Source of the DNA: Paenibacillus lactis | GTDB lineage: Bacteria; Bacillota; Bacilli; Paenibacillales; Paenibacillaceae | Direction: 5' to 3' | Length of the DNA: 64,000 nt | Assembly: GCF_017873605.1 (NCBI RefSeq) | Contig: NZ_JAGGKI010000010.1 | Coordinates: forward strand, 124,001 to 188,000 | In this document: positions 15,466-22,377 of the stretch, one piece after another | Layout: every line of letters starts with the position of its first letter | Position numbering within the stretch: the stretch's first letter is position 1 | Translations under genes and position numbers: made by a program | The notes under the pieces: generated by a model | Told to the model about the DNA's origin: nothing | Database searches by the model: none | The model's input: only the letters and a program-made list of their open reading frames with translations

Positions 15466-15531
15466 AAATTCATCCTCCGCTTTCCTAGGTTATGGACAGG
15501 ATGGAGTTATCCCTCCCGTAGTCTGGTTATG

Positions 15532-15540
15532 ATTATATCA
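15532..15540 (-). promoter_or_regulatory. Extended -10 promoter of the methyltransferase gene
   Basis: On the minus strand, TGATATAAT is a perfect extended -10 (TGn plus TATAAT), about 70 bp upstream of the start codon. No good -35 is seen, which extended -10 promoters tolerate. The repeat array begins about 27 bp further upstream. Confidence 0.5.
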
Positions 15541-15566
15541 GATCCTTCTTTAAGCGATCGCAGCAA

Positions 15567-16318
15567 GTCTCTAAAAGGGACTTGTGCGAGTGAAATGGAG
15601 CTCCGGGGGCCGTGCACGTCCCTAAAAGGGACTTGTGCCGGCGAATTGGAGCTCCGAGCGCCAAGCAAGTCCCTAAAAAGGACTTGTGCCGGTGAAATGG
15701 AGCTCCAGTGCCCGAGCAAGTCCCCAAAAGGGACTTGTGCGGGCGATATGGAGCTCCGGCAGCCGTGCACGTCCCTAAAAGGGACTTGTCCAGGCGAATT
15801 GGAGCTCCGGGGGCCAAGCAAGTCCCTAAAAAGGACTTGTGCAGCCGAATTGGAGCTCCGAGCGCCAAGCAAGTCCCTAAAAAGGACTTGTGCGGGCGAT
15901 ATGGAGCTCCGGGGGCCGTGCACGTCCCTAAAAGGGACTTATGCCGGCGAATTGGAGCTCCGGGGGCCGTGCACGTCCCCAAAAGGGACTTGTTCGGGTG
16001 AAATGGAGCCCCAGTGCCCGAGCAAGTCCCCAAAAGGGACTTATGCCGGCGATATGGAGCTCCGGGGGCCAAGCAAGTCCCCAAAAGGGACTTGTGCGGG
16101 CGATATGGAGCTCCGGCAGCCGTGCACGTCCCTAAAAGGGACTTGTGCCGGCGATATGGAGCTCCAGTGCCCGAGCAAGTCCCCAAAAGGGACTTGTGCA
16201 GCCGAATTGGAGCTCCGAGCGCCAAGCAAGTCCCTAAAAAGGACTTGTACGGGCGATATGGAGCTCCGGGGGCCGTGCACGTCCCTAAAAGGGACTTGTG
16301 CGGACAAATGGACCTGCC
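15567..16318. repeat. 51-bp tandem repeat array, 14 full units plus a decayed 15th
   Basis: Units start at 15567, 15618, 15669 and every 51 bp to 16230, and a degenerate one starts at 16281. Each unit has a stem-loop (GTCCC-TAAAA-GGGAC, extended to CAAGTCCC/GGGACTTG when the preceding unit ends in CAA) and a second palindrome GGAGCTCC, joined by two variable segments. The segment after GGAGCTCC exists in five forms used repeatedly in mixed order: GGGGGCCGTGCAC, GAGCGCCAAGCAA, AGTGCCCGAGCAA, GGCAGCCGTGCAC and GGGGGCCAAGCAA. Because 51 is divisible by 3 and the unit lacks stops in several phases, long frames stay open on both strands; this is not evidence of coding. The array lies exactly between divergent promoters of the methyltransferase and dehydrogenase genes. 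Confidence 0.97.
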
Positions 16319-16323
16319 GGCAT

Positions 16324-16353
16324 TTGGCGCAGGAGGGCCTGACGAGGTATACT
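16324..16353 (+). promoter_or_regulatory. Possible SigA promoter of the dehydrogenase gene
   Basis: TTGGCG (16324-16329), 18 bp and TATACT (16348-16353) lie directly after the last decayed repeat unit and about 50 bp before the start codon. Confidence 0.45.
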
Positions 16354-16402
16354 GATCAACGAAACCATATGAAGTTATTCAAAATAAAGGAGTGAGTGTT
16401 TC

Positions 16403-17122
16403 ATGACCCTGAAAAATAAAACAGCCTTGATTACCGGCGCAGGCAAAGGCATCGGCCGCGCGCTGGCCATCGCCCTCGCGAAGGAAGGCGTACATGTCGG
16501 ACTTGTAGCCCGCACCGCCTCGGATCTGGAATCGCTGAGCGCGCTGATCGCAGAGCAGTATGGCGTAAAAGCTGTCGCTGCCGTCGCCGACATTTCGGTG
16601 CAAGAGGAAGCGGAAGCGGCGTTTGCAGCGGTAAGCATGGAGCTTGGCTCCGTCGACATTCTGATTAACAACGCGGGCATTGCCCAGTTCGGCAACCTGC
16701 TGGAGATGGAGCCGGAGGCATGGAAGCGGATCGTGGACGTCAATCTGATGGGAACCTACCATATGCTCCGCGCCGCGCTTCCAGGCATGATCGAGCGCAG
16801 TCAGGGAGACGTAATCAACATCTCTTCCACGGCCGGAGAGCGGGGCTTTGCGACCGGCTCGGCCTATAACGCCTCCAAATTCGCCGTCATGGGCCTGACG
16901 GAGGCCGTACTGCAGGAGGTACGAAAGCATAACATCCGCGTCACCGCCCTGACGCCAAGCACCGTCAACACGGAGCTTGCGGTCAATGCCGGGCTGAAGA
17001 TCGGCGATGAGGACCGTATGCTGCAGCCGGAGGATGTGGCCGAGCTTGTACTGGCCGCATTGAAGCTGCCGCAGCGCGTGTTTGTCAAAACCGCCGGCAT
17101 CTGGACAACGAATCCGCAGTAA
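16403..17122 (+). CDS. Short-chain dehydrogenase/reductase (FabG-like)
   Basis: The 239-residue product is a complete classical SDR. The cofactor motif TGAGKGIG is at 11-18, NNAG at 89-92, and the catalytic set is Ser142, Tyr155 and Lys159 (in SAYNASKF). Arg at 37 after the second strand suggests NADP(H) preference. Closest in style are 3-oxoacyl-ACP reductases and related SDRs such as YmfI/FabG paralogues, but the chain length and lack of a fatty-acid operon make the substrate uncertain. AAAGGAG lies 12 nt before the ATG. It is followed by a strong terminator, so it is a single-gene transcript. Confidence 0.9.
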   Translation: MTLKNKTALITGAGKGIGRALAIALAKEGVHVGLVARTASDLESLSALIAEQYGVKAVAAVADISVQEEAEAAFAAVSMELGSVDILINNAGIAQFGNLLEMEPEAWKRIVDVNLMGTYHMLRAALPGMIERSQGDVINISSTAGERGFATGSAYNASKFAVMGLTEAVLQEVRKHNIRVTALTPSTVNTELAVNAGLKIGDEDRMLQPEDVAELVLAALKLPQRVFVKTAGIWTTNPQ

Positions 17123-17150
17123 AAAGCCGCTTCTCTCACGAAGCTCATCC

Positions 17151-17185
17151 AAACGGGTGCCCGCCTGCAGCGGGGCACCCGTTTT
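17151..17185 (+). terminator. Rho-independent terminator of the dehydrogenase gene
   Basis: AAACGGGTGCCC and GGGGCACCCGTTTT pair around GCCTGCAGC, ending in TTTTGTTGT. It lies 29 bp after the stop codon. Confidence 0.85.
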
Positions 17186-17189
17186 GTTG

Positions 17190-17470
17190 TGCTTTAACCG
17201 CGCGAATGCACTAACCAGCGGTACCCTTTGTTTGCGCTCAAACGCAGCTGCCTGTGATCCACACCGAGGTTTTTTTGTCGGACCATGCCTGGGCATGGCA
17301 ACGGTACCATCCGTTGCGTGTTCTACCGCGACACAACGACGATAAATGAAGCATCCAGTATTGCCCTGATCCAAGTTTCCCTCGATACCGATACATACCA
17401 GGACGGGCCTTTTCCCGAAGTACGCCCGGTTATGCAGCCCTCTTCGCGGTTCTCTCGTGTCAACCTCGCG
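17190..17470. other. Non-coding stretch with clustered short hairpins
   Basis: About 280 bp lack a supported gene. Three short stems lie in a row: TGCG/CGCA (17232-17245), CCATGCC/GGCATGG (17283-17298) and GCAACGG/CCGTTGC (17298-17317). The last two abut. No T tract follows, so they are not ordinary terminators. A short RNA, a leader or decayed DNA are all possible. Confidence 0.4.
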
Positions 17471-17476
17471 ATGCCA

Positions 17477-17485
17477 TGATATAAT
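17477..17485 (+). promoter_or_regulatory. Extended -10 promoter for the AEC transporter operon
   Basis: TGATATAAT is a perfect extended -10 about 73 bp upstream of the transporter start codon. The -35 region is poor. Confidence 0.5.
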
Positions 17486-17557
17486 GACAAGGCATTTATC
17501 ATTCAATGAGGGCATTCACCTTCAGCTACATTTACGGGGAAAGAAGATGACAACAGC

Positions 17558-18481
17558 ATGATCGCCGACATTTTATTGGAAGTGGTACTCCCGATCTTCG
17601 TGCTGATCGGCTTCGGCGTAACGATGCAGTATGCATTCAAGCTGGATTTGTACACACTCGCCAAAATCAATTTTTATTACATCACGCCCGCTGCCGTGTT
17701 CATGAGCATGTACGAGTCCGAGATGTCGCCCCAGCTCCTGGGGACGGTCGCCTTGTTCTACGCCCTCTATATCGCCGTCCTGTATGGGATCAGCATGCTG
17801 GTTGCTCGGCAGCGGAAGTTCAACCGCGGCATGAAGGCCGCGTTCACCAACAGCCTAATTCTCGACAACTCCGGCAACTATGGCCTTCCGATCAACAACT
17901 TGGCCTTCAAGGGCGATCCGATGGCAACCTCGGTCCAGGCGCTGATCATGTCCTTTCAGAGTCTGCTGACGTTCACCTACGGCGTCATTTCTATTCAGGG
18001 CGCCAAGACGAACGGCCTCTATAAGCAAGCCATTATCGGATTTCTGAAAATGCCCGTCCCTTACGCGCTTGTTCTCGGGATTGCGCTGCATGCGCTGGAC
18101 CTGCCGCTGCCCGTATTTATCTCGCAGCCGCTGATCTATGCCGACCAATCGATGGTCGCCATCGCCCTGCTGACGCTCGGTGCGCAAATTATCAAATATC
18201 CGCTCCGGCTGCGCCGGCTCGACGTCTATTTGAGCGTCCTGCTTCGCCTGCTCGTTGCACCCGCCATCGGGATTGCGCTTGTCCTCCTGCTCGGACTTAA
18301 GGGAATTCCGGCCCAGGCGCTCATCATCGCCTCGGGGATGCCGGTCGGCGTCAATTCGTCCATTCTCGCGGAAGAATATCAGAACGAGCCGGACTTTGCT
18401 GCACAAACGGTGCTCATCTCGACCATACTAAATGTAATTACCATTACTGGCTTGATATCCCTGGCCAAAACGATAGCCTAA
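17558..18481 (+). CDS. AEC (auxin efflux carrier)-family transporter
   Basis: The product has 307 residues with about ten hydrophobic segments in two halves, typical of AEC/PIN-type bacterial permeases. The first half contains FTNSLILDNSGNYGLPINNL, the conserved N-x-GxxG/P crossover region, and the second contains ASGMPVGVNSSILAEEYQ, its counterpart. Bacterial members export or take up carboxylates such as malate or amino-acid derivatives. GGGGAAAG lies about 12 nt before the ATG; a short overlapping frame from 17547 stops after four codons. The gene is 29 bp upstream of the C-S lyase gene on the same strand, so the two are probably co-transcribed and a sulfur amino acid or its product is a reasonable substrate guess. 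Confidence 0.85.
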   Translation: MIADILLEVVLPIFVLIGFGVTMQYAFKLDLYTLAKINFYYITPAAVFMSMYESEMSPQLLGTVALFYALYIAVLYGISMLVARQRKFNRGMKAAFTNSLILDNSGNYGLPINNLAFKGDPMATSVQALIMSFQSLLTFTYGVISIQGAKTNGLYKQAIIGFLKMPVPYALVLGIALHALDLPLPVFISQPLIYADQSMVAIALLTLGAQIIKYPLRLRRLDVYLSVLLRLLVAPAIGIALVLLLGLKGIPAQALIIASGMPVGVNSSILAEEYQNEPDFAAQTVLISTILNVITITGLISLAKTIA

Positions 18482-18510
18482 TTCCATTTTTGCTTAGGAG
18501 GAAATGACAT

Positions 18511-19698
18511 ATGAATTTTGATTTGACCATTGACCGAAGCTGCACCGCTTGTCACAAGTGGGATAACGTTCCCGCTGTATTCGGCGTGCCTGACGCTCTT
18601 CCGATGTGGGTTGCGGATATGGATTTTGCAGCCCCGCCTGCCGTGCTGGAGGCTCTTCACCGCCGGGTAGAGCATGGGGTGTTCGGTTACACCTTCCCGA
18701 CGGAGTCGTACCAGGAGGCTATTGCGGAATGGATGCAAAGCCGTCACGGCTGGAGCATTCAAAAGGATTGGATCCAGTTCTGCCCCGGCGTGGTGCCCGC
18801 GCTGAGCCTGATCGTGGACGCATTTACGGAGCCGGGAGATCAGGTTGTCATTCAGACGCCGGTATATCCTCCGTTTCATAGCGTGGTCAAGGACCAAGAG
18901 CGGGAGCTTGTGCTTAACCCGCTTATTCGCGGGGAGGACGGGGACTATGCAATGGATTTCGAGGATCTGGAGAAGAGCCTTGCCGGCGGCCGTGTAAAAA
19001 TGCTGATTCTGTGCAGTCCGCACAACCCGGTCGGACGGGTGTGGAGACGCGAAGAGCTTGAGCGTCTGGCCGATCTGTGCCGGCAGTACGACGTGCTTGT
19101 CGTATCCGACGAAATTCACGCCGACCTCATCTTTGAGCAGGGCAGCCATACGCCGTTCGCCGCCTTGTCCGACGACGCGGCATCTCGCTCGATCATTTGT
19201 ACTGCGCCGAGCAAAACCTTCAATATCGCAGGGATGAACACAGCCAACATGATCATTCCTAATGAGCAGCTTCGCCGGACCTTCCGGAAAGTGCTGAACC
19301 GGTATCACATCGGCTCCATTACGCCGCTCGGAGCAGTGGCCACGGAAGCTGCATACCGCGAAGGAGGGCCATGGCTGGACGAGCTGCTGGTTTATATTCG
19401 CGGAAACATGGAGCTCGTTGCGAATTATATCCGCGAGCATCTGCCGGAGCTGAGCGTGGCCCTGCCCGAAGCTACATACCTCCTGTGGATCGACTTCCGT
19501 TCGCTCGGGATGGAGCATGACAAGCTGAACCGCTTCCTCGTCGAAGAGGCGAAGCTGGGATTAAACAGCGGGGCGACCTTCGGCAAGGATGGCGAGGGCT
19601 TCATGCGTATGAATGTAGCCTGCACCCGGGCTACGGTTGAGGAAGCCATGTCACGTTTGCATAATGCGATACGACAATGGCGGGAAATGCGGAAATAG
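18511..19698 (+). CDS. MalY/PatB-type PLP-dependent C-S lyase
   Basis: The product has 395 residues, aminotransferase class I fold. PLP-lysine K235 sits in TAPSKTFNIAG; ILCSPHNPVGRVW and SDEIHADLIF are the family's Asn and Asp cofactor contacts. The N-terminal MWVADMDFAAPPAV and the C-terminal RMNVACTRA are characteristic of the MalY/PatB group. These enzymes cleave cystathionine or cysteine S-conjugates to thiol, pyruvate and ammonia. The protein is full length. AGGAGG precedes the ATG by 9 nt. The gene follows the AEC transporter gene directly and ends at a strong terminator, so the pair may handle export or uptake and cleavage of a sulfur compound. Confidence 0.93.
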   Translation: MNFDLTIDRSCTACHKWDNVPAVFGVPDALPMWVADMDFAAPPAVLEALHRRVEHGVFGYTFPTESYQEAIAEWMQSRHGWSIQKDWIQFCPGVVPALSLIVDAFTEPGDQVVIQTPVYPPFHSVVKDQERELVLNPLIRGEDGDYAMDFEDLEKSLAGGRVKMLILCSPHNPVGRVWRREELERLADLCRQYDVLVVSDEIHADLIFEQGSHTPFAALSDDAASRSIICTAPSKTFNIAGMNTANMIIPNEQLRRTFRKVLNRYHIGSITPLGAVATEAAYREGGPWLDELLVYIRGNMELVANYIREHLPELSVALPEATYLLWIDFRSLGMEHDKLNRFLVEEAKLGLNSGATFGKDGEGFMRMNVACTRATVEEAMSRLHNAIRQWREMRK

Positions 19699-19720
19699 GC
19701 GAGAGATCGTCCCATAGCTA

Positions 19721-19756
19721 GAGGAGCCGTGCCCATGTGCACGGCTTCTCTTTTTT
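19721..19756 (+). terminator. Rho-independent terminator of the C-S lyase operon
   Basis: GAGGAGCCGTGC and GCACGGCTTCTC pair around CCATGT and are followed by six T. It lies 22 bp after the stop codon. Confidence 0.92.
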
Positions 19757-19787
19757 ATATGCATCGAAGTCGAAAGTTTTATTTTTG

Positions 19788-19829
19788 TCTAACATTTATA
19801 TTGACGATCATCTAACCATTATGTTTTAT
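19788..19829 (+). promoter_or_regulatory. Promoter and direct-repeat operator of the MFS/ArsR operon
   Basis: TTGACG (19801-19806), 17 bp and TTTTAT (19824-19829) form a SigA promoter 25 bp before the MFS start. Two TCTAAC half sites, each followed by an AT-rich CATTTAT-like tail, begin at 19788 and 19811, 23 bp apart and flanking the -35. They are a plausible binding site for the ArsR-type regulator encoded downstream. Confidence 0.5.
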
Positions 19830-19854
19830 TTATATCTATAAAGGAGGTTAGATC

Positions 19855-21123
19855 ATGGTCTTACAAGAGCAAAGAAGAGCAAAAGCACATCGGTACCGGG
19901 ATTTACTAACCCAAAGAGAGTACATGAAGCTAATGGCCGCCAATGCCGTCAACCGTTACGGCGACTCCATCGACATGATCGCATTTTCCCTCATGGTCTA
20001 TCAGCTTACGGGCTCCGCTTCCTGGGTTGCTGTCATCTTCGGCGTCAACGCACTGCCGTCCATTCTGTTCCAGCCCTTTGCCGGTGCGATCGTCGAGGGA
20101 ATGAACAAGCGGTATGTCATGGCGGCTGCCGACATCGGGCGCGGCCTTGCAGTGGCAGCGACGGCCATCCTGTTCATGCTTGGTCTGCTGCAGCCCTGGC
20201 TTCTCCTCCTGCTCACCTTCATGAATTCGACTTTGGAATCCCTGCGCATCCCGGCAGGGCTCGCCATCATCCCCCGGCTGCTTCAGAAATCCATGTACCC
20301 GCACGGCATCGCCTTCAATACGACGCTCAAAAAAATGATGGAGCTGATCGGCCTCGGCTCCGCTGCCGCGATCATCGGAATGTTCGGCCTTGGGACCGCC
20401 ATTCTGATCGATGCTGCCACCTTCATCATTTCGGCTGCTCTCATCCTGGGAATCGACAGTAAAGAAACATCGATTAGCGGCAGGCTCAAGCTGGATATGA
20501 TAGGTTACATGCATACGCTTAAAGAAGGCTTCGATTACCTGAGCAACACCCGCACCGTATTTACGATATGCCTGCTGGGAGGCGCCATCGGCATTTTCTT
20601 GATCCCGATCAATTCCATGATGGCTCCCTATACGACCGACTTCCTCGGTTTATCCGCGAACGGAATGTCCGCAGCCGGTATCTCTTCGACGATCGGTCTT
20701 GGTTTGGGCGCGATTCTGTTCCCTTATCTGCGTAAAACATTGTCGTCCCGCATCCTGTTCATCTCGGGGGGAGTCGTAATCGGGGCCTGTTATCTCATTT
20801 GGGTCTGGATCGCTGCATATGCGGACCAGCGCGTGTTCGTCTATACCTTACTCATCATTACCATGCTTGTATTCGGCTTTTTCGCTTCCTTCGTCGAAAC
20901 GGTGATCGGCGTATCCTTTATGGAGCATATCGAAGAGGCGTATTTATCGCGCGTCGGCGCGATTTTCAACGCGATCGCAAGCGTAACGATCCCGCTCGGA
21001 TCCATGCTGATCGCGGCCGTCATGACGAAATTGAACCTGCTACAGCTCTTCGGGATTACAGGGATTTTTACAATCCTGCTGTTTGTTGGTATGCTCTTCA
21101 TAAAGACATTACGACAGCTGTAA
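19855..21123 (+). CDS. Major facilitator superfamily transporter
   Basis: The product has 422 residues with twelve predicted TM segments in two six-helix bundles. The N-terminal half begins with NAVNRYGDSIDMIAFSLMVY, the motif-A-containing start of drug/proton antiporter-like MFS members, and loop 2-3 carries VEGMNKRYVMAAADIGRG, a modified motif A. It resembles the EntS/MefA-like group of exporters. The ligand is unknown. AAAGGAGG precedes the ATG. The stop is 14 bp before the start of the ArsR-type gene, so the two form an operon whose regulator probably senses the exported compound or a related stress. Confidence 0.88.
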   Translation: MVLQEQRRAKAHRYRDLLTQREYMKLMAANAVNRYGDSIDMIAFSLMVYQLTGSASWVAVIFGVNALPSILFQPFAGAIVEGMNKRYVMAAADIGRGLAVAATAILFMLGLLQPWLLLLLTFMNSTLESLRIPAGLAIIPRLLQKSMYPHGIAFNTTLKKMMELIGLGSAAAIIGMFGLGTAILIDAATFIISAALILGIDSKETSISGRLKLDMIGYMHTLKEGFDYLSNTRTVFTICLLGGAIGIFLIPINSMMAPYTTDFLGLSANGMSAAGISSTIGLGLGAILFPYLRKTLSSRILFISGGVVIGACYLIWVWIAAYADQRVFVYTLLIITMLVFGFFASFVETVIGVSFMEHIEEAYLSRVGAIFNAIASVTIPLGSMLIAAVMTKLNLLQLFGITGIFTILLFVGMLFIKTLRQL

Positions 21124-21137
21124 AGGAGTATTTCCCT

Positions 21138-22244
21138 ATGAAAGTCGCGGTATATTCACAGCCGAATATTCTCTTCGAATGCTTGGAATTGCTCTGCCGA
21201 TATGCGAATAACGAAGACACGAGAGCGGTCTTGCGCGGGCTTCAGGATAAATACCGCCTGGATACCCCTGAACTGCTGCAAGCCTTCGAACCTATCATTG
21301 AGCTTGGCGAATACGTGTATAACGGCGTCAACGCCGATGAGGAGCGTCTGGCCTTCTTCTTCAGGAGCCAGGGGCATGAGAAGTGGTGCTGCGCCCGAAT
21401 ACTCCTGCATTCCTCGCTACATGCGTATATGCCTCATCCCGAGGCCCCCGACGCGGACTTCAAGCCGCTCGTACCCATGCCGAAGGAACAACGGCTCCAG
21501 CAATATACCGGACACCTCAAGCATTGGTTTGCGAGCGAGGCGGACGGCTCCGCCGACCTCGTTGTGCAAAACGATGCCGACCTTATCAATTGGATCGATT
21601 CATTCGATGTGGACGTACAGGAGAAATGGCTCCTGAGCCTGCTCTACCAAAATTACGATGCGTACATGCAAGAGCTGCTTCCCATCTTGAATCGGGCGGC
21701 TTCGTTATACCGCGAAAAGCTGGACATCGTTTCGCCGCTCCTTGAAGGCTTTGAGGCCCGTTACCGGGAACTGGTCGCCTCGAAGCCCATCGAGCGCTTG
21801 AACAGCAAGCTTCAAATCAAACTGCTGGATGATAAACAGGTCCATATCGTTCCGCAAGTCATCGGCTTTAATATGGTTACATACCTCAGCCATACCGGTA
21901 CAGCAGAGGCCGAAACGCTGTACATCGGCGTCCTGTTTGAAACGCTGGAGGAGATCGCCCGGCAGTCGGTATCCGACGAGGAGATTTGCCGAACGCTGAA
22001 AATGCTCAGCGATCCGAGCAAATTCGCCATTCTAAAGTACATTCGGCGTCAGCCGGCTTACGGCTCGGAGCTTGCCGAGCAGTTGGGCCTGTCGACCGCA
22101 ACGATCTCCCACCATATGAACGCCTTAATCCAGCAAGGCTTCGTGCAAATCGAGAAGCAAGCGAACCGCATCTACTATCGAATGAACCGCGAGGCTGTCG
22201 AGAAGTATCTCGACCTGCTGCAAACGAGCCTGCTTCAGAATTAG
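21138..22244 (+). CDS. Long ArsR-type winged-helix regulator with unrecognised N-terminal domain
   Basis: The product has 368 residues. The C-terminal about 85 residues form an ArsR-type winged helix: RTLKMLSDPSKFAILKYIRR, then YGSELAEQLGLSTATISHHM (recognition helix) and IYYRMNREAVEKYLDLLQ. Typical ArsR proteins have about 100 residues; here 280 extra N-terminal residues are present. They are helical, with no metal-binding Cys cluster, and may bind a ligand. The frame is open from 20799, but ATG at 21138 has AAGGAG 9 nt upstream and follows the MFS stop, so it is the start. It probably represses the MFS operon through the TCTAAC direct repeat. Confidence 0.85.
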   Translation: MKVAVYSQPNILFECLELLCRYANNEDTRAVLRGLQDKYRLDTPELLQAFEPIIELGEYVYNGVNADEERLAFFFRSQGHEKWCCARILLHSSLHAYMPHPEAPDADFKPLVPMPKEQRLQQYTGHLKHWFASEADGSADLVVQNDADLINWIDSFDVDVQEKWLLSLLYQNYDAYMQELLPILNRAASLYREKLDIVSPLLEGFEARYRELVASKPIERLNSKLQIKLLDDKQVHIVPQVIGFNMVTYLSHTGTAEAETLYIGVLFETLEEIARQSVSDEEICRTLKMLSDPSKFAILKYIRRQPAYGSELAEQLGLSTATISHHMNALIQQGFVQIEKQANRIYYRMNREAVEKYLDLLQTSLLQN

Positions 22245-22314
22245 AAGTATTGGTCCCGCCGGTTCGTCCGCTAAATCCAACGGTGCTTTTTTAAATAAAT
22301 CATTTCCATTGAAC

Positions 22315-22355
22315 AAAAAAGGGAACCCTTGGAATTTGAAATCCCTCGGGTTCCC
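22315..22355 (-). terminator. Rho-independent terminator of the nanE/DUF4855 transcript
   Basis: GGGAACCC and GGGTTCCC (22321-22328 and 22348-22355) pair with an inner GGAATTT/AAATCC stem. Six T follow on the minus strand. It lies 23 bp after the DUF4855-like gene. Confidence 0.85.
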
Positions 22356-22377
22356 CTGTCAGTATCCTTATATGCGC

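Noticed and set aside
15533-16225. Minus-strand 230-residue frame (GTCxxxGAPxRxHKSLL repeats) in the array
   Set aside because: Same reason as the plus-strand frame; no start site, no homology-like features outside the repeat.
15567-16318. CRISPR array
   Set aside because: The whole 51-bp unit is conserved, the variable parts are a small reused set rather than unique spacers, and no cas gene is nearby.
15400-16395. Long plus-strand frame with 17-residue repeats through the 51-bp array
   Set aside because: Long frames are open on both strands and in several phases because the unit length is a multiple of 3 and lacks stops. There is no ribosome binding site for it, and the variable positions do not favour third codon positions. 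Treated as non-coding.
16379-17515. Minus-strand 378-residue frame
   Set aside because: Shadow of the short-chain dehydrogenase gene extending into non-coding DNA; no ribosome binding site.
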